Shown one piece after another: positions 9,601 to 19,072 of a stretch of 64,000 nucleotides of DNA. Made by a program: the position numbers and the translations under genes. Below the pieces are notes generated by a model, which saw only the letters and a list, made by a program, of their open reading frames with translations, made no database searches and had not been told where the DNA came from. This DNA is from Aureispira anguillae (lineage in GTDB: Bacteria > Bacteroidota > Bacteroidia > Chitinophagales > Saprospiraceae). Every line of letters starts with the position of its first letter. Positions within the stretch are counted from its first letter, which is position 1. The stretch lies in contig NZ_AP026867.1 of NCBI RefSeq assembly GCF_026000115.1, positions 4,521,716 through 4,585,715 on the forward strand, read 5' to 3'.

Positions 9601-12600
9601 TTGGTACATCCCAATTATAAATTCCCGTTGTTGTTGTATAGTTATTAACGATAGGAGTCCATGTAGTTCCTCCATCTGTAGAGTAAGCTAAATTATAAGC
9701 ACTTATATTTCCTGTGTCTGACCACTCTATTGCTGTACTGTAACAAGCTGAAAGTGTATCCAAACCATTTGGAAGTAAGAGCGTTATTGGTCGTTGTGTA
9801 GGAGATATAATAAATGCTCTAGCACTAATATGTTCTTTACAAGGGTTGATATGATCCCGTACCCTAATCACACAATTTTGAGATGGGATATTCGGTACCA
9901 ACCAAGGGTAAGTATTGGTAGAAGTAACGTATCCATTCGCTATGGTTGTCCAATTAAGCCCTCCATCAGTTGAATAGTCTAAATCGTAAATATTAGAGAT
10001 ACCATCTGAAATCCACATAATATTATAGACTGTACCAATTGGCATTACCCCTCCATAATTAGGTTGAATCAAAACAACAGGTTTGGTGATCTTAAAAGTC
10101 GTGTCACTTACATCAGCGTAAGCGGCTCCTCCTGTCGTATTGGGGGTCACTCTAACCATTGATAAGTCAGATGGAATATTGGGAATTGTCCAATTGTAAG
10201 TTGAGTTCGTACTAGAACCTGTATAAAAATTATGGATGATATTGGTCCAAGTTATTCCTGCATCCAAAGAATATTCAATCTCATAAGAAGTAACCCCTGG
10301 GGTATGATCAAAGGTTATTGATGTAACGGTACATCCTCCCCATTCTTCTGTACCTGTTCGGCTGCCATTAGGTGTTGTAATCGTTACCGCAGGACGAATT
10401 TCAAATACAGCGTCACTCGTGTCTCTAAAGGTCGTATCCCCTAAATCTATTATTCGAACCAAACAATTGGTTGCATTAATATTTGGAATTGTGTTCCACA
10501 AATAGGTTCCTGAATTGGTTGCATTAGTTGCTATCGTACTCCAAGTTCCTCCACTATCTATAGAATATTCAATCTTTACATTTCCAATCATGAAATCATC
10601 CTGCCATCTAATGTAATTGTTACTCAATGGATACCATACTTCTCCCCCATTTGGTGCTGTTAATAAGGGTTTTGAAGGCAAAATCACAAAGGTATCTGAA
10701 ATCACATATCTACAGGAATTGTAATAATCCTCTACTCGTATCAATACACTATCTGAATGTGGCATATGATCCAAATTCCAATTGTAATAAGGGTAGGTGC
10801 TTGTACTGTTGATGTAATTCGAATAGTAATTACTCGATATCATATTGTTCCATGTCTGTCCTCCATCTAAGGAATAAAACAATCTATAACGGGTTACATA
10901 AACACCCAATCGCTGCCATCTTACATAATATGAGTTTCCTCGTTGTAAGGTATCTGTACTCGTTGGAAATGTAATCCGTAAATCATTGTTCGGAATTACA
11001 TTGTAATAAGCGCTTGTATCGCTTATACTTGGCGTATTGTTGTCTTCTACTCGCAACAATAAACTATCGCCTATGATAGAATCTGGTACCGTCCAACTTC
11101 TACTAAAACTCGTACTTGTTCCTGAATTTACATTGCTAAAAATCGATACCCAACTCTGCCCATGATCTGCTGAATAATAATAATTCAAATGCGTGTTCGA
11201 GGGTGCCTTGGTTCCGCTTATCGTAAAGGAATTACAGGCTTCTAAATTCGCTCCCAAACTAGGATTGATAATCGTGATGCTTGGGGATTGTATCTCAAAT
11301 ACGGCATTACTTGTATCGCTTAAGGTCGAATCATTGCTCGCATAGATTCGCACTAAGGCGCTTGTTGAAGCTGCTCCACTAGGAATTAACCACGGATGAT
11401 TGCCATCGTTTAAGGTACTTGCTGTTATTGTATTCCAAGTACTTCCACTATCTGTGGAATATTCCAATACTGGATTCACCGACATCAATTCGTCTATCCA
11501 GCTAATTGTATAGCTTGTTCCTTCATACCACAACTCGCCTCCATTCGGTACTGTTAAGATTGGTTTTACGGGCAAAATCACAAAGGTATCTGAAATCACA
11601 TATCTACAGGAATTGTAATAATCCTCTACTCGTATCAATACACTGTCTGAATGTGGCATATAATCCAAATCCCAATTGTAATAAGGGTAGGTGCTTGTAC
11701 TGTTGATGTAATTCGAATAGTAATTACTCGATATCATATTGTTCCATGTCTGTCCCCCATCTAAGGAATAAAACAATCTATAACGAGTTACATAAACACC
11801 CAATCGCTGCCATCTTACATAATATGAATTCCCTCGTTGCAAGGTATCTGTACTTGTTGGAAATGTAATCTGTAAATCATTGTTTGGGATTACATTATAA
11901 TAAGCGCTTGTATCGCTTATACTTGGCGTATTGTTGTCTTCTACTCGCAACAATAAACTATCGCCTATGATAGAATCGGGTACCGTCCAACTTCTACTAA
12001 AACTCGTACTTGTTCCCGAATTTACATTGCTAAAAATCGATACCCAACTCTGCCCATGATCTGCTGAATAATAATAATTCAAATGCGTGTTCGAGGGTGC
12101 CTTGGTTCCGCTTATCGTAAAGGAATTACAGGCTTCTAAGTTCGCTCCCAAACTAGGGTTGATAATCGTAATACTTGGGGATTGTATCTCAAATACGGCA
12201 TTACTCGTATCGCTTAAGGTCGAATCATTGCTCGCATAGATTCGCACTAAGGCGCTTGTTGAAGCTGCTCCACTAGGAATTAACCACGGATGATTGCCAT
12301 CGTTTAAGGTACTTGCTGTTATTGTATTCCAAGTACTTCCACTATCTGTGGAATATTCCAATACTGGATTCACCGACATTAATTCGTCTATCCAACTAAT
12401 TGTATAGCTTGTTCCTTCATACCACAACTCGCCTCCATTTGGTACTGTTAAGATTGGTTTTACGGGCAAAATCACAAAGGTATCTGAAATCACATATCTA
12501 CAGGAATTGTAATAATCCTCTACTCGTATCAATACACTATCTGAATGTGGCATATAATCCAAATCCCAATTGTAATAAGGGTAGGTGCTTGTACTGTTGA

Positions 12601-15600
12601 TGTAATTCGAATAGTAATTACTCGATATCATATTGTTCCATGTCTGTCCTCCATCTAAGGAATAAAACAATCTATAACGGGTTACATAAACACCCAATCG
12701 CTGCCATCTTACATAATATGAGTTTCCTCGTTGCAAGGTATCTGTACTTGTTGGAAATGTAATCTGTAAATCATTGTTTGGGATTACATTATAATAAGCG
12801 CTTGTATCGCTTATGCTTGGCGTATTGTTGTCTTCTACTCGCAACAATAAACTATCGCCTATGATAGAATCGGGTACCGTCCAACTTCTACTAAAACTCG
12901 TACTTGTTCCCGAATTTACATTGCTAAAAATCGACACCCAACTCTGTCCATGATCTGCTGAATAATAATAATTCAAATGCGTGTTCGAGGGTGCCTTGGT
13001 TCCGCTTATCGTAAAGGAATTACAGGCTTCTAAATTCGCTCCCAAACTAGGGTTGATAATCGTGATGCTTGGGGATTGTATCTCAAATACGGCATTACTT
13101 GTATCGCTTAAGGTCGAATCATTGCTCGCATAGATTCGCACTAAGGCGCTTGTTGAAGCTGCTCCACTAGGAATTAACCACGGATGATTGCCATCGTTTA
13201 AGGTACTTGCTGTTATTGTATTCCAAGTACTTCCACTATCTGTGGAATATTCCAACACTGGATTCACTGACATTAATTCGTCTATCCAACTAATTGTATA
13301 GCTTGTTCCTTCATACCACAATTCCCCCCCATTCGGTACTGTTAAGATTGGTTTTACGGGCAAAATCACAAAGGTATCTGAAATCACATATCTACAGGAA
13401 TTGTAATAATCCTCTACTCGTATCAATACACTGTCTGAATGCGGCATATAATCCAAATCCCAATTGTAATAAGGGTAGGTGCTCGTACTGTTGATGTAAT
13501 TCGAATAGTAATTACTCGATATCATATTGTTCCATGTCTGTCCCCCATCTAAGGAATAAAACAATCTATAACGGGTTACATAAACACCCAATCGCTGCCA
13601 TCTTACATAATATGAATTCCCTCGTTGCAAGGTATCTGTACTTGTTGGAAATGTAATCTGTAAATCATTGTTTGGGATTACATTATAATAAGCGCTTGTA
13701 TCGCTTATGCTTGGCGTATTGTTGTCTTCTACCCGCAATAATAAACTATCGCCTATGATAGAATCAGGTACCGTCCAACTTCTACTAAAACTCGTACTTG
13801 TTCCCGAATTTACATTGCTAAAAATCGATACCCAACTCTGCCCGTGATCTGCTGAATAATAATAATTCAAATGCGTGTTGGAGGGTGCTTTGGTTCCGCT
13901 TATCGTAAAGGAATTACAGGCTTCTAAATTCGCTCCCAAACTAGGGTTGATAATCGTGATGCTTGGGGATTGTATCTCAAATACGGCATTACTTGTATCG
14001 CTTAAGGTCGAATCATTGCTCGCATAGATTCGCACTAAGGCGCTTGTTGAAGCTGCTCCACTAGGAATTAACCACGGATGATTGCCATCGTTTAAGGTAC
14101 TTGCTGTTATTGTATTCCAAGTACTTCCACTATCTGTGGAATATTCCAACACTGGATTCACTGACATTAATTCGTCTATCCAACTAATTGTATAGCTTGT
14201 TCCTTCATACCACAACTCGCCCCCATTCGGTACTGTTAAGATTGGTTTTACGGGCAAAATCACAAAGGTATCTGAAATTACATATCTACAGGAATTGTAA
14301 TAATCCTCTACTCGTATCAATACACTATCTGAATGTGGCATATAATCCAAATCCCAATTGTAATAAGGGTAGGTGCTTGTGCTGTTGATGTAATTCGAAT
14401 AGTAATTACTCGATATCATATTGTTCCATGTCTGTCCTCCATCTAAGGAATAAAACAATCTATAACGGGTTACATAAACACCCAATCGCTGCCATCTTAC
14501 ATAATATGAGTTTCCTCGTTGCAAGGTATCTGTACTTGTTGGAAATGTAATCTGTAAATCATTGTTCGGGATTACATTATAATAAGCGCTTGTATCGCTT
14601 ATGCTTGGCGTATTGTTGTCTTCTACTCGCAACAATAAACTATCGCCTATGATAGAATCTGGTACTGTCCAACTTCTACTAAAGCTTGTGCTTGTTCCCG
14701 AATTTACATTACTAAAAATCGATACCCAACTCTGCCCATGATCTGCTGAATAATAATAATTCAAATGCGTGTTGGAGGGTGCCTTGGTTCCACTTATCGT
14801 AAAGGAATTACAGGCTTCTAAATTCGCTCCTAAACTAGGGTTGATAATCGTGATGCTTGGGGATTGTATCTCAAATACGGCATTACTCGTATCGCTTAAG
14901 GTGGAGTCATTATAAACTGCTATTCGCACCAAGGCATTCGTAGAGGCAGCTCCACTGGGAATATTCCAAGAATGGATACCATCATTTAACGTGCTAGTCG
15001 TAATTGTACTCCAAGTTCCTCCACTGTCACTAGAATACTCTAACTTAGCATTGGTATACAGGTAAGTAGTATTCCAGCGAACATTATAAGCTGTTCCTTC
15101 ATACCATGTTTCTCCTCCATTCGGAATCGTTAAAATTGGTTTGGCTGGTGAAATGGTAAAGGTTGTATCGCTAACATCTACCATACAATTGTTATTATAA
15201 TCGGTCACTCGAACCAAACATTGGTCAGAAAATACTCCATTGGGAATATTCCAATTGTACGTTCCTGAAGACGAATAGTAATTGGTCACAATGGTACTCC
15301 ATGTATTACCATTATTTTTTGAATAATGAATGTTGTATCGATTAGAAGCTCCTACCGCAGTCCAATTAATGGTGTAAGTATTTAAACTTGTCCATACTTC
15401 GCCTCCATTTGGGCTAACAACATCTATAGGATAATTAATCGAAAACAGATTATCACTAATGTCCTCAACTAAAGAATTATAGGAGTCTCGAACTCGAATC
15501 AATACGGTTGAAGATTGAAGGTTGGGCACTGTCCACATAAAGGTATTATTATTGGTTAAATAATAACTTGTTGCAGAAGCCCAAATAGTTCCTCCATCCA

Positions 15601-15799
15601 AAGAATAGTCAATGGTATAATAACCAGAAGTGCTTCCCCCTGAAACAGACCAAGTAATTGGGTATTGTTGACAGGAATAAAGTGTTTCACCTCCATTGGG
15701 CGCAATAACGGTTATGGTCTGTGCCTGCATAGAAACGATCGTCCAACTTAGCAAGAACATCAAAGGTATTTTTTCAAAAAAAGTATAAAATCTTTGCAT
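6638..15799 (-). CDS. Giant repetitive T9SS-exported surface protein (3053 aa)
   Basis: A signal peptide ends near MQAQ (about residue 26). Many Ig-like repeats follow, opening with PNGGE-W-x-x-G-x-x-Y-x-I-x-W, a pattern of cell-surface beta-sandwich repeats. Five near-identical copies of a 298-aa unit (beginning SPSITIINPSLGAN) lie in the first half of the protein. A middle section has a domain starting SDTTICYGDSVQLNVSGGSTY. Eleven 53-aa repeats with YTWLDG, TYTSSNNTATHT and GCDSIVTLNLT follow. The end (about 2970-3053) is a type A T9SS sorting domain with VLIYPNPTNGFVTIDL and PAGVYFIEL. The protein should be secreted through the outer membrane and anchored on the surface, probably as an adhesin or gliding-type filament. 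That role is inference. Confidence 0.88.
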   Translation of the reverse strand: MQRFYTFFEKIPLMFLLSWTIVSMQAQTITVIAPNGGETLYSCQQYPITWSVSGGSTSGYYTIDYSLDGGTIWASATSYYLTNNNTFMWTVPNLQSSTVLIRVRDSYNSLVEDISDNLFSINYPIDVVSPNGGEVWTSLNTYTINWTAVGASNRYNIHYSKNNGNTWSTIVTNYYSSSGTYNWNIPNGVFSDQCLVRVTDYNNNCMVDVSDTTFTISPAKPILTIPNGGETWYEGTAYNVRWNTTYLYTNAKLEYSSDSGGTWSTITTSTLNDGIHSWNIPSGAASTNALVRIAVYNDSTLSDTSNAVFEIQSPSITIINPSLGANLEACNSFTISGTKAPSNTHLNYYYSADHGQSWVSIFSNVNSGTSTSFSRSWTVPDSIIGDSLLLRVEDNNTPSISDTSAYYNVIPNNDLQITFPTSTDTLQRGNSYYVRWQRLGVYVTRYRLFYSLDGGQTWNNMISSNYYSNYINSTSTYPYYNWDLDYMPHSDSVLIRVEDYYNSCRYVISDTFVILPVKPILTVPNGGELWYEGTSYTISWIDELMSVNPVLEYSTDSGSTWNTITASTLNDGNHPWLIPSGAASTSALVRIYASNDSTLSDTSNAVFEIQSPSITIINPSLGANLEACNSFTISGTKAPSNTHLNYYYSADHGQSWVSIFSNVNSGTSTSFSRSWTVPDSIIGDSLLLRVEDNNTPSISDTSAYYNVIPNNDLQITFPTSTDTLQRGNSYYVRWQRLGVYVTRYRLFYSLDGGQTWNNMISSNYYSNYINSTSTYPYYNWDLDYMPHSDSVLIRVEDYYNSCRYVISDTFVILPVKPILTVPNGGELWYEGTSYTISWIDELMSVNPVLEYSTDSGSTWNTITASTLNDGNHPWLIPSGAASTSALVRIYASNDSTLSDTSNAVFEIQSPSITIINPSLGANLEACNSFTISGTKAPSNTHLNYYYSADHGQSWVSIFSNVNSGTSTSFSRSWTVPDSIIGDSLLLRVEDNNTPSISDTSAYYNVIPNNDLQITFPTSTDTLQRGNSYYVRWQRLGVYVTRYRLFYSLDGGQTWNNMISSNYYSNYINSTSTYPYYNWDLDYMPHSDSVLIRVEDYYNSCRYVISDTFVILPVKPILTVPNGGELWYEGTSYTISWIDELMSVNPVLEYSTDSGSTWNTITASTLNDGNHPWLIPSGAASTSALVRIYASNDSTLSDTSNAVFEIQSPSITIINPSLGANLEACNSFTISGTKAPSNTHLNYYYSADHGQSWVSIFSNVNSGTSTSFSRSWTVPDSIIGDSLLLRVEDNNTPSISDTSAYYNVIPNNDLQITFPTSTDTLQRGNSYYVRWQRLGVYVTRYRLFYSLDGGQTWNNMISSNYYSNYINSTSTYPYYNWDLDYMPHSDSVLIRVEDYYNSCRYVISDTFVILPVKPILTVPNGGELWYEGTSYTISWIDELMSVNPVLEYSTDSGSTWNTITASTLNDGNHPWLIPSGAASTSALVRIYASNDSTLSDTSNAVFEIQSPSITIINPSLGANLEACNSFTISGTKAPSNTHLNYYYSADHGQSWVSIFSNVNSGTSTSFSRSWTVPDSIIGDSLLLRVEDNNTPSISDTSAYYNVIPNNDLRITFPTSTDTLQRGNSYYVRWQRLGVYVTRYRLFYSLDGGQTWNNMISSNYYSNYINSTSTYPYYNWNLDHMPHSDSVLIRVEDYYNSCRYVISDTFVILPSKPLLTAPNGGEVWYPLSNNYIRWQDDFMIGNVKIEYSIDSGGTWSTIATNATNSGTYLWNTIPNINATNCLVRIIDLGDTTFRDTSDAVFEIRPAVTITTPNGSRTGTEEWGGCTVTSITFDHTPGVTSYEIEYSLDAGITWTNIIHNFYTGSSTNSTYNWTIPNIPSDLSMVRVTPNTTGGAAYADVSDTTFKITKPVVLIQPNYGGVMPIGTVYNIMWISDGISNIYDLDYSTDGGLNWTTIANGYVTSTNTYPWLVPNIPSQNCVIRVRDHINPCKEHISARAFIISPTQRPITLLLPNGLDTLSACYSTAIEWSDTGNISAYNLAYSTDGGTTWTPIVNNYTTTTGIYNWDVPNINLNNGFLVSVSDANDSTIYDWSDALFYIEPQALSTLSDTTICYGDSVQLNVSGGSTYLWNNSISLDNDTSSTPMATPSYTTTYKVNATIGSCVLEDSVQVSVEMGLQAPTVSCTTPTNPYTEVAFAWGSVPAATGWEYSIDSGVTWNSALLQDSSLVINNIVNNTCLQIQVRALGGGNCANNIRAFTCCTQGACPTIDTTLYTSICQGQTVTFGGQTIHTTGIYSDTLSALNGCDSIVNLDLTVHSIVTGVDTQVACLSYTWLDGITYTSSNNTATYTIVGGAVTGCDSIVTLNLTINSTSSGVDVQSACLSYTWLDGITYTSSNNTATHTIVGGAVTGCDSIVTLDLTITGTSSGVDVQSACLSYTWLDGVTYTSSNNTATHTIVGGAVTGCDSIVTLDLTITGTSSGVDVQSACLSYTWLDGVTYTSSNNTATHTIVGGAVTGCDSIVTLNLTITGTSSGVDVQSACLSYTWLDGVTYTSSNNTATHTIVGGAITGCDSIVTLNLTINNTVTGTDTQVACGTYTWLDGITYTSSNNTATHTIVGGAITGCDSVVTLNLTINNTVTGTDTQIACGTYTWLDGVTYTSSNNTATHTIVGGAYNGCDSIVTLDLTVKNIATSVDTQVACGTYTWLDGVTYTSSNNTATHTIVGGAYNGCDSIVTLDLTIIGTASGVDVQSACLSYTWLDGITYTSSNNTATHTVIGGAYNGCDSIVTLNLTITGPASGVDVQSACLSYTWLDGVTYTSSNNTATHTVIGGAYNGCDSIVTLNLTITGPVSGVDVQSACFSYTWLDGNTYTSSNNTATHTIVGGAVTGCDSIVTLNLTIHTVDTSLTTTDPSIIANAVGATYQWLDCDSSYSAISGATMATFTALKNGNYAVEISQNGCVDTSACISILSVGIEKINPLFDEVLIYPNPTNGFVTIDLGSLTDVTLSVFGVSGQLIYQKERIHEAIYKMRLDEPAGVYFIELSTQGKRMQYKLIKGY
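7113..8862 (-). repeat. 159-bp tandem repeat, 11 copies, within the giant gene
   Basis: Each unit codes for 53 aa with the markers CLSYTWLDG or CGTYTWLDG, TYTSSNNTATHT and GCDSIVTL. Spacing is exactly 159 bp, for example the GTCACTATAG-type segment at 7131 and 7290. Copies differ mainly in short linker words such as TSSGVDVQ versus TVTGTDTQ, so copies have exchanged segments. Boundaries are good to a few tens of bases. Confidence 0.9.
10677..14903 (-). repeat. 894-bp near-identical tandem repeat, about 4.7 copies
   Basis: The unit codes for 298 aa and returns at exactly 894-bp steps (for example 10612, 11506, 12400, 13294, 14188). Copies differ only by scattered, mostly silent base changes. 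The final copy has a few amino-acid changes (DLRITF, NWNLDHMPHS) before the sequence diverges. Such long identical repeats expand and contract by recombination and are hard to assemble from short reads. Confidence 0.92.
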
Positions 15800-16323
15800 A
15801 TACGATAGGGTTGTATCAATAAAATAATGGTTAATTTATTTGTTTCTTTTGTAAGAATAGAAAGACCTCTCCCCAATCGAATAATTTTGTTTTATTCTCT
15901 GCATTTAGGAGTCAGATAAGGTCTGCTATGTTCAGGTAGGTCAAATTGATTTTAGGCATAGGTTTCCCTATTGTCTACAATTTGTTTGCTTTAGAAATGG
16001 TCTTTTAGTCTCATGGTTTTTATAAATTGGTTTACGGTTTAATTTAGCCTTCCAAGATAACTTTTTTATTTTATTTTTAACAATGATTATCAACAAAATA
16101 AGTTTTAAGTAGTTTGCCTCCTATATCAATTAGAATATATAAGATTGACCTGACTACCTAAAACTTATTTAAGTTATACGCCTAATATGTACTTACACTA
16201 CTCCGTTAGAAACCACGTAGTAGCAGCGTAGCTAATCATATTCGATTATTACATGAGTGCTACGCAGTTGATTATCAAATACAATTAATAATTGCAATTT
16301 AAGTACTATTTCTGCATCGTTAC
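15800..16323. other. Gene-free region with a long imperfect hairpin
   Basis: No reading frame is credible. An 18-bp inverted repeat with one mismatch (16096-16113 with 16153-16170, inner spacing 39 nt) lies downstream of the 16324-17301 gene. It may act as a transcript end or be a small repeat element. The rest is AT-rich and should contain the promoter of the giant gene, but no -7 box stands out clearly. Confidence 0.45.
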
Positions 16324-17301
16324 TTACCACCACCCCTTCACGTTGTAACTGACATTTTTAGGTTGATTGTTGCCATGGGCAACCCCAACAGCCTTGGCTG
16401 CATTAATACGTTGTTTGGCAAGATCAACGCCATCTTGCTCTCGTTTCATTTGAGCCTTCCATTCACGCTCATCTAAGGTTTTAATTCGTTCAGCAATCTG
16501 GTCAGAAAGCGTCAGTGCATCTTTGTAACAAGCAGCATTCGGGTCAATCTCTGCAAGGTACTTTCCTGCAATTTTAGCAGCTGCTTCATCTTGTCCTGCA
16601 TTCCAAGCATTTTGCGCTTTGGTTAAGTTTAGTTGGCAAACTCTATCGATCTTCTTTTGAAAAATAGGAAGGACAGCCTCCATACACTTATCGTAACAAT
16701 CCTTGCAAACATCAGGAACAGCCGTTAGTTTCAAAATAGCAGCATCAAATTCGTTATTGGCAGTCAATACTGCTGCTTCTTTTAGGATAAAATCGCACTT
16801 AGCGGTATAATATTGAACAATTTTAGTTTTTCCCTCTGTGATAAAATCTGCTATTGTTGGATTTTTTGTGCTAATTTGTTTCAATGCAGCCATATAAGCC
16901 TTTGTCTCATTCGTTCCTACCCCTTTAACAGTAAGGGTAGTGCTAGCCAATAGGGTTCCTTCTACTCCATCTCCAATATATAAAGCAACCTCTAGTGTCA
17001 ACGCCGTCATAGGGGGAGCAGTGGCGGTCAAGTCTTGTGTTAAAACCGTTACAGTTGGCGTAATAATAAACTGAGGATTTAGCACACTTCCTCCTACTCC
17101 ATTTTTGGTCACCAACTGACTTAATTTGTTCCCCAAAACCCTCTGAGCTGAAGCAGGGATGTCTCCCATTTGACGAGACAAGTAAGTATTCAGTACAATA
17201 CGCCCTAAATCGTCTACTTTGCCTGCTTTGTCTTGAGCAAAGCCATTTCCTATCAGCAATAAAACCATTGCCAAAGTCATTATTTTTATTTTGTTTTTCA
17301 T
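16324..17301 (-). CDS. Secreted protein of unknown function (last gene of a four-gene operon)
   Basis: The 325-aa product has a signal peptide (MKNKIKIMTLAMVLLLIGNGFAQ is the N-terminal region). The mature part has a beta-rich first half (FIITPTVTVLTQDLT...LTLEVALYIGDG, about 75-125) and a helical second half (about 150-310) with TPR-like spacing and a CKDCYDKC cysteine cluster near 197-204. It starts only 9 bp after the stop of the gene before it, so the two are surely co-transcribed. Similar beta-rich periplasmic proteins accompany CsgG-type genes in Bacteroidota, but no CsgG is present. Function is unknown; a role in envelope biogenesis is a guess from export and clustering. Confidence 0.65.
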   Translation of the reverse strand: MKNKIKIMTLAMVLLLIGNGFAQDKAGKVDDLGRIVLNTYLSRQMGDIPASAQRVLGNKLSQLVTKNGVGGSVLNPQFIITPTVTVLTQDLTATAPPMTALTLEVALYIGDGVEGTLLASTTLTVKGVGTNETKAYMAALKQISTKNPTIADFITEGKTKIVQYYTAKCDFILKEAAVLTANNEFDAAILKLTAVPDVCKDCYDKCMEAVLPIFQKKIDRVCQLNLTKAQNAWNAGQDEAAAKIAGKYLAEIDPNAACYKDALTLSDQIAERIKTLDEREWKAQMKREQDGVDLAKQRINAAKAVGVAHGNNQPKNVSYNVKGWW

Positions 17302-17310
17302 GTTTTTATG

Positions 17311-18270
17311 CTATTTACCGCCTAAATAAATGGTTGCCCTTCCCAATCCCTTCGTTACTACTTTGTTGGGGATATTATAGGGTTCTCCTTTTAAGAACTT
17401 GCTCAATTTTTTGACAAAACGCCTAGTATCCATGGCTCTCTGTTTGCCCTTTTTTTCATAAAACAAAGGCATTCTAACTTGCTCAAACAACAACATGGTT
17501 TCTGTAACATCTGTGGTGTTAAATTTACCATTAACCGTGTTATCAGCCATCCAAGAATCAATAATGTCCGCTAATTCTTCGTCATCTTCCCCATATTCTG
17601 TTTCCAAATCTTCGTCCCAATCATCCCAAACCTTAACTCGAACAATGACCTCTCTACCATTGGCAAACAAATCATCAAAAAAGTCTTGCAAAGAAGCTGT
17701 AAAATTATCCATATGATCTAAAATTGCCTCTTCCAATAAAACAGGCACTTCTGCTGAAAAAGAAGGCGTTCCCGTCCCCGCAGCCGTAGCAATTTGTTTA
17801 TCCGTATAAGCATCTAATCCTTGCAAATTAAAAGTGAGTGTTTTTTTAGGCCCTGTTGTATTTACCGTCCAAGTCAATTGCATAATAATATCTGCTTTGG
17901 CTACCTTTTTAAGCTTATCAATAGGGCTTTCACTCGCTTCTGCCCCTGTTTTGGAAGTCAACATTGCCTCTTCGGCGCTATTCGCTTCCAATGTTTTGAT
18001 CGCCGACTCCATATTTTTGAGCGGAAAGCCTCTTTCTGCCATCAAGCCATTTATTTTACTGATTGCCAATAACAGATCTGCATTTTCTTGAAATGCTTTT
18101 TTATAGTCAGGAACCTTCACAATAGTTCCCTGGTTATCAAAGGTTATCATATACCCCCGCTCATTGCACCAAGCATCACTTGGCACAACCATAATCGTTG
18201 GTTTTTTGGCTTGTCCCCAAAGTAGATTAACACTTAATAAGAGTATTGTTATTAATCCTATGTATTTCAT
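17311..18270 (-). CDS. Secreted protein, DUF6175-like
   Basis: The product is about 319 aa from the ATG at 18270, which starts a clean signal peptide (MKYIGLITILLLSVNLLWGQ). An upstream ATG at 18300 would add ten polar residues and is less likely. The mature start KKPTIMVVPSDAWCNERGY is, from memory, the hallmark of the Bacteroidota DUF6175 family, which has no assigned function. An acidic, Trp-rich segment (VWDDWDEDLETEYGEDDEEL) lies near residue 220. It is the third gene of the four-gene secreted-protein operon, 9 bp before the next gene. The family name is moderately certain. Confidence 0.65.
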   Translation of the reverse strand: MKYIGLITILLLSVNLLWGQAKKPTIMVVPSDAWCNERGYMITFDNQGTIVKVPDYKKAFQENADLLLAISKINGLMAERGFPLKNMESAIKTLEANSAEEAMLTSKTGAEASESPIDKLKKVAKADIIMQLTWTVNTTGPKKTLTFNLQGLDAYTDKQIATAAGTGTPSFSAEVPVLLEEAILDHMDNFTASLQDFFDDLFANGREVIVRVKVWDDWDEDLETEYGEDDEELADIIDSWMADNTVNGKFNTTDVTETMLLFEQVRMPLFYEKKGKQRAMDTRRFVKKLSKFLKGEPYNIPNKVVTKGLGRATIYLGGK

Positions 18271-18400
18271 TATTTTGATTTTTTGAGATTCTTTGAGCAT
18301 CCATAGTGTTCCATCACACGACTAACGTGGTGGTTACTGCGTGTCTCTACGGGTTCCCAAAGAACGAATTTTGTCTTTATTTAATGGTTATTTCTATAGC

Positions 18401-18922
18401 TTAGAATCCTGCTGCTAAGCCCTTGATAATCCCCTCTGCTTCCAATTTCTTTCGAAGCAAGTCTTTTTGGACGGAAACAATTACCCCCACTTTGTATTCC
18501 CTTTTACTAATTTTGGTCACATCACCTGCGCTTATATGTCCCTCATTAGAAGCCGTAACAAATTTCATGTACTCGCCTCCGTCTTTAAAAAAACGTTTAA
18601 AAAACTCTGCTTTTTCGGTTTCCAGATTAGAATTTCTAACCAATGGTTTTTGGGCTGAACAGCCCTGCCCCATAAATCCTTTAAAAATAACTCCATGCAC
18701 TGCATTTTTCTTAGCCTGCTCCAAAGCAACAACTGGTTTTCTGGAATAAGACCAAACCTTTACCAAGTAAGTTCCTTGCGCCCCTACCCCTGCACACATA
18801 ATTTCATAACGCCATTGTATGGTTTCTTTTTCTGCTTTTCTTCTAGCCTGAGCTTCTGCTGAATAAGAAAAACTTCCTATAAGGAGCAACAACAACAGAC
18901 TTTTAATAATTACTATTTTCAT
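18401..18922 (-). CDS. Small secreted protein of unknown function
   Basis: The 173-aa product has a signal peptide ending at about SAEAQ (residue 25). The mature part alternates a beta strand (YLVKVWSYSRKP), a helix with a conserved-looking AKKNAVHGVIFKGF segment, and a final strand-helix (YKVGVIVSVQKDLLRKKLEAEG). The AKKNAVHGV...VGVIVSV pattern resembles LPP20/LpoB-like periplasmic folds, but similarity is too weak to assign. It is the second gene of the operon; a strong hairpin (18991-19026) separates it from the first gene. Confidence 0.6.
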   Translation of the reverse strand: MKIVIIKSLLLLLLIGSFSYSAEAQARRKAEKETIQWRYEIMCAGVGAQGTYLVKVWSYSRKPVVALEQAKKNAVHGVIFKGFMGQGCSAQKPLVRNSNLETEKAEFFKRFFKDGGEYMKFVTASNEGHISAGDVTKISKREYKVGVIVSVQKDLLRKKLEAEGIIKGLAAGF

Positions 18923-18990
18923 ATTGTTTATTTGTTTGTATTATCTCCTCCTTAAGTAAAGGAGTGTATTAATTATATTGTATCTTCATA

Positions 18991-19026
18991 TAGGTAGAGC
19001 TGCCCTTTTTGGGGGCGCTCTACCTA
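18991..19026. other. Strong intra-operon hairpin
   Basis: Outer arms TAGGTAGAGC and GCTCTACCTA pair over 10 bp, and an inner CCC/GGG stem continues the helix. It lies between the first and second genes of the operon and lacks a T-run on the minus strand. A role in mRNA processing or in uneven expression within the operon is more likely than full termination. Confidence 0.55.
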
Positions 19027-19072
19027 ACCAACCAAACTATCTAAAAATCAGCCTAATACCCTAACATTAGGA

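Noticed and set aside
10627-14388. Five plus-strand frames of about 66 codons at 894-bp steps
   Set aside because: They are antisense shadows of the 894-bp repeat in the giant gene.
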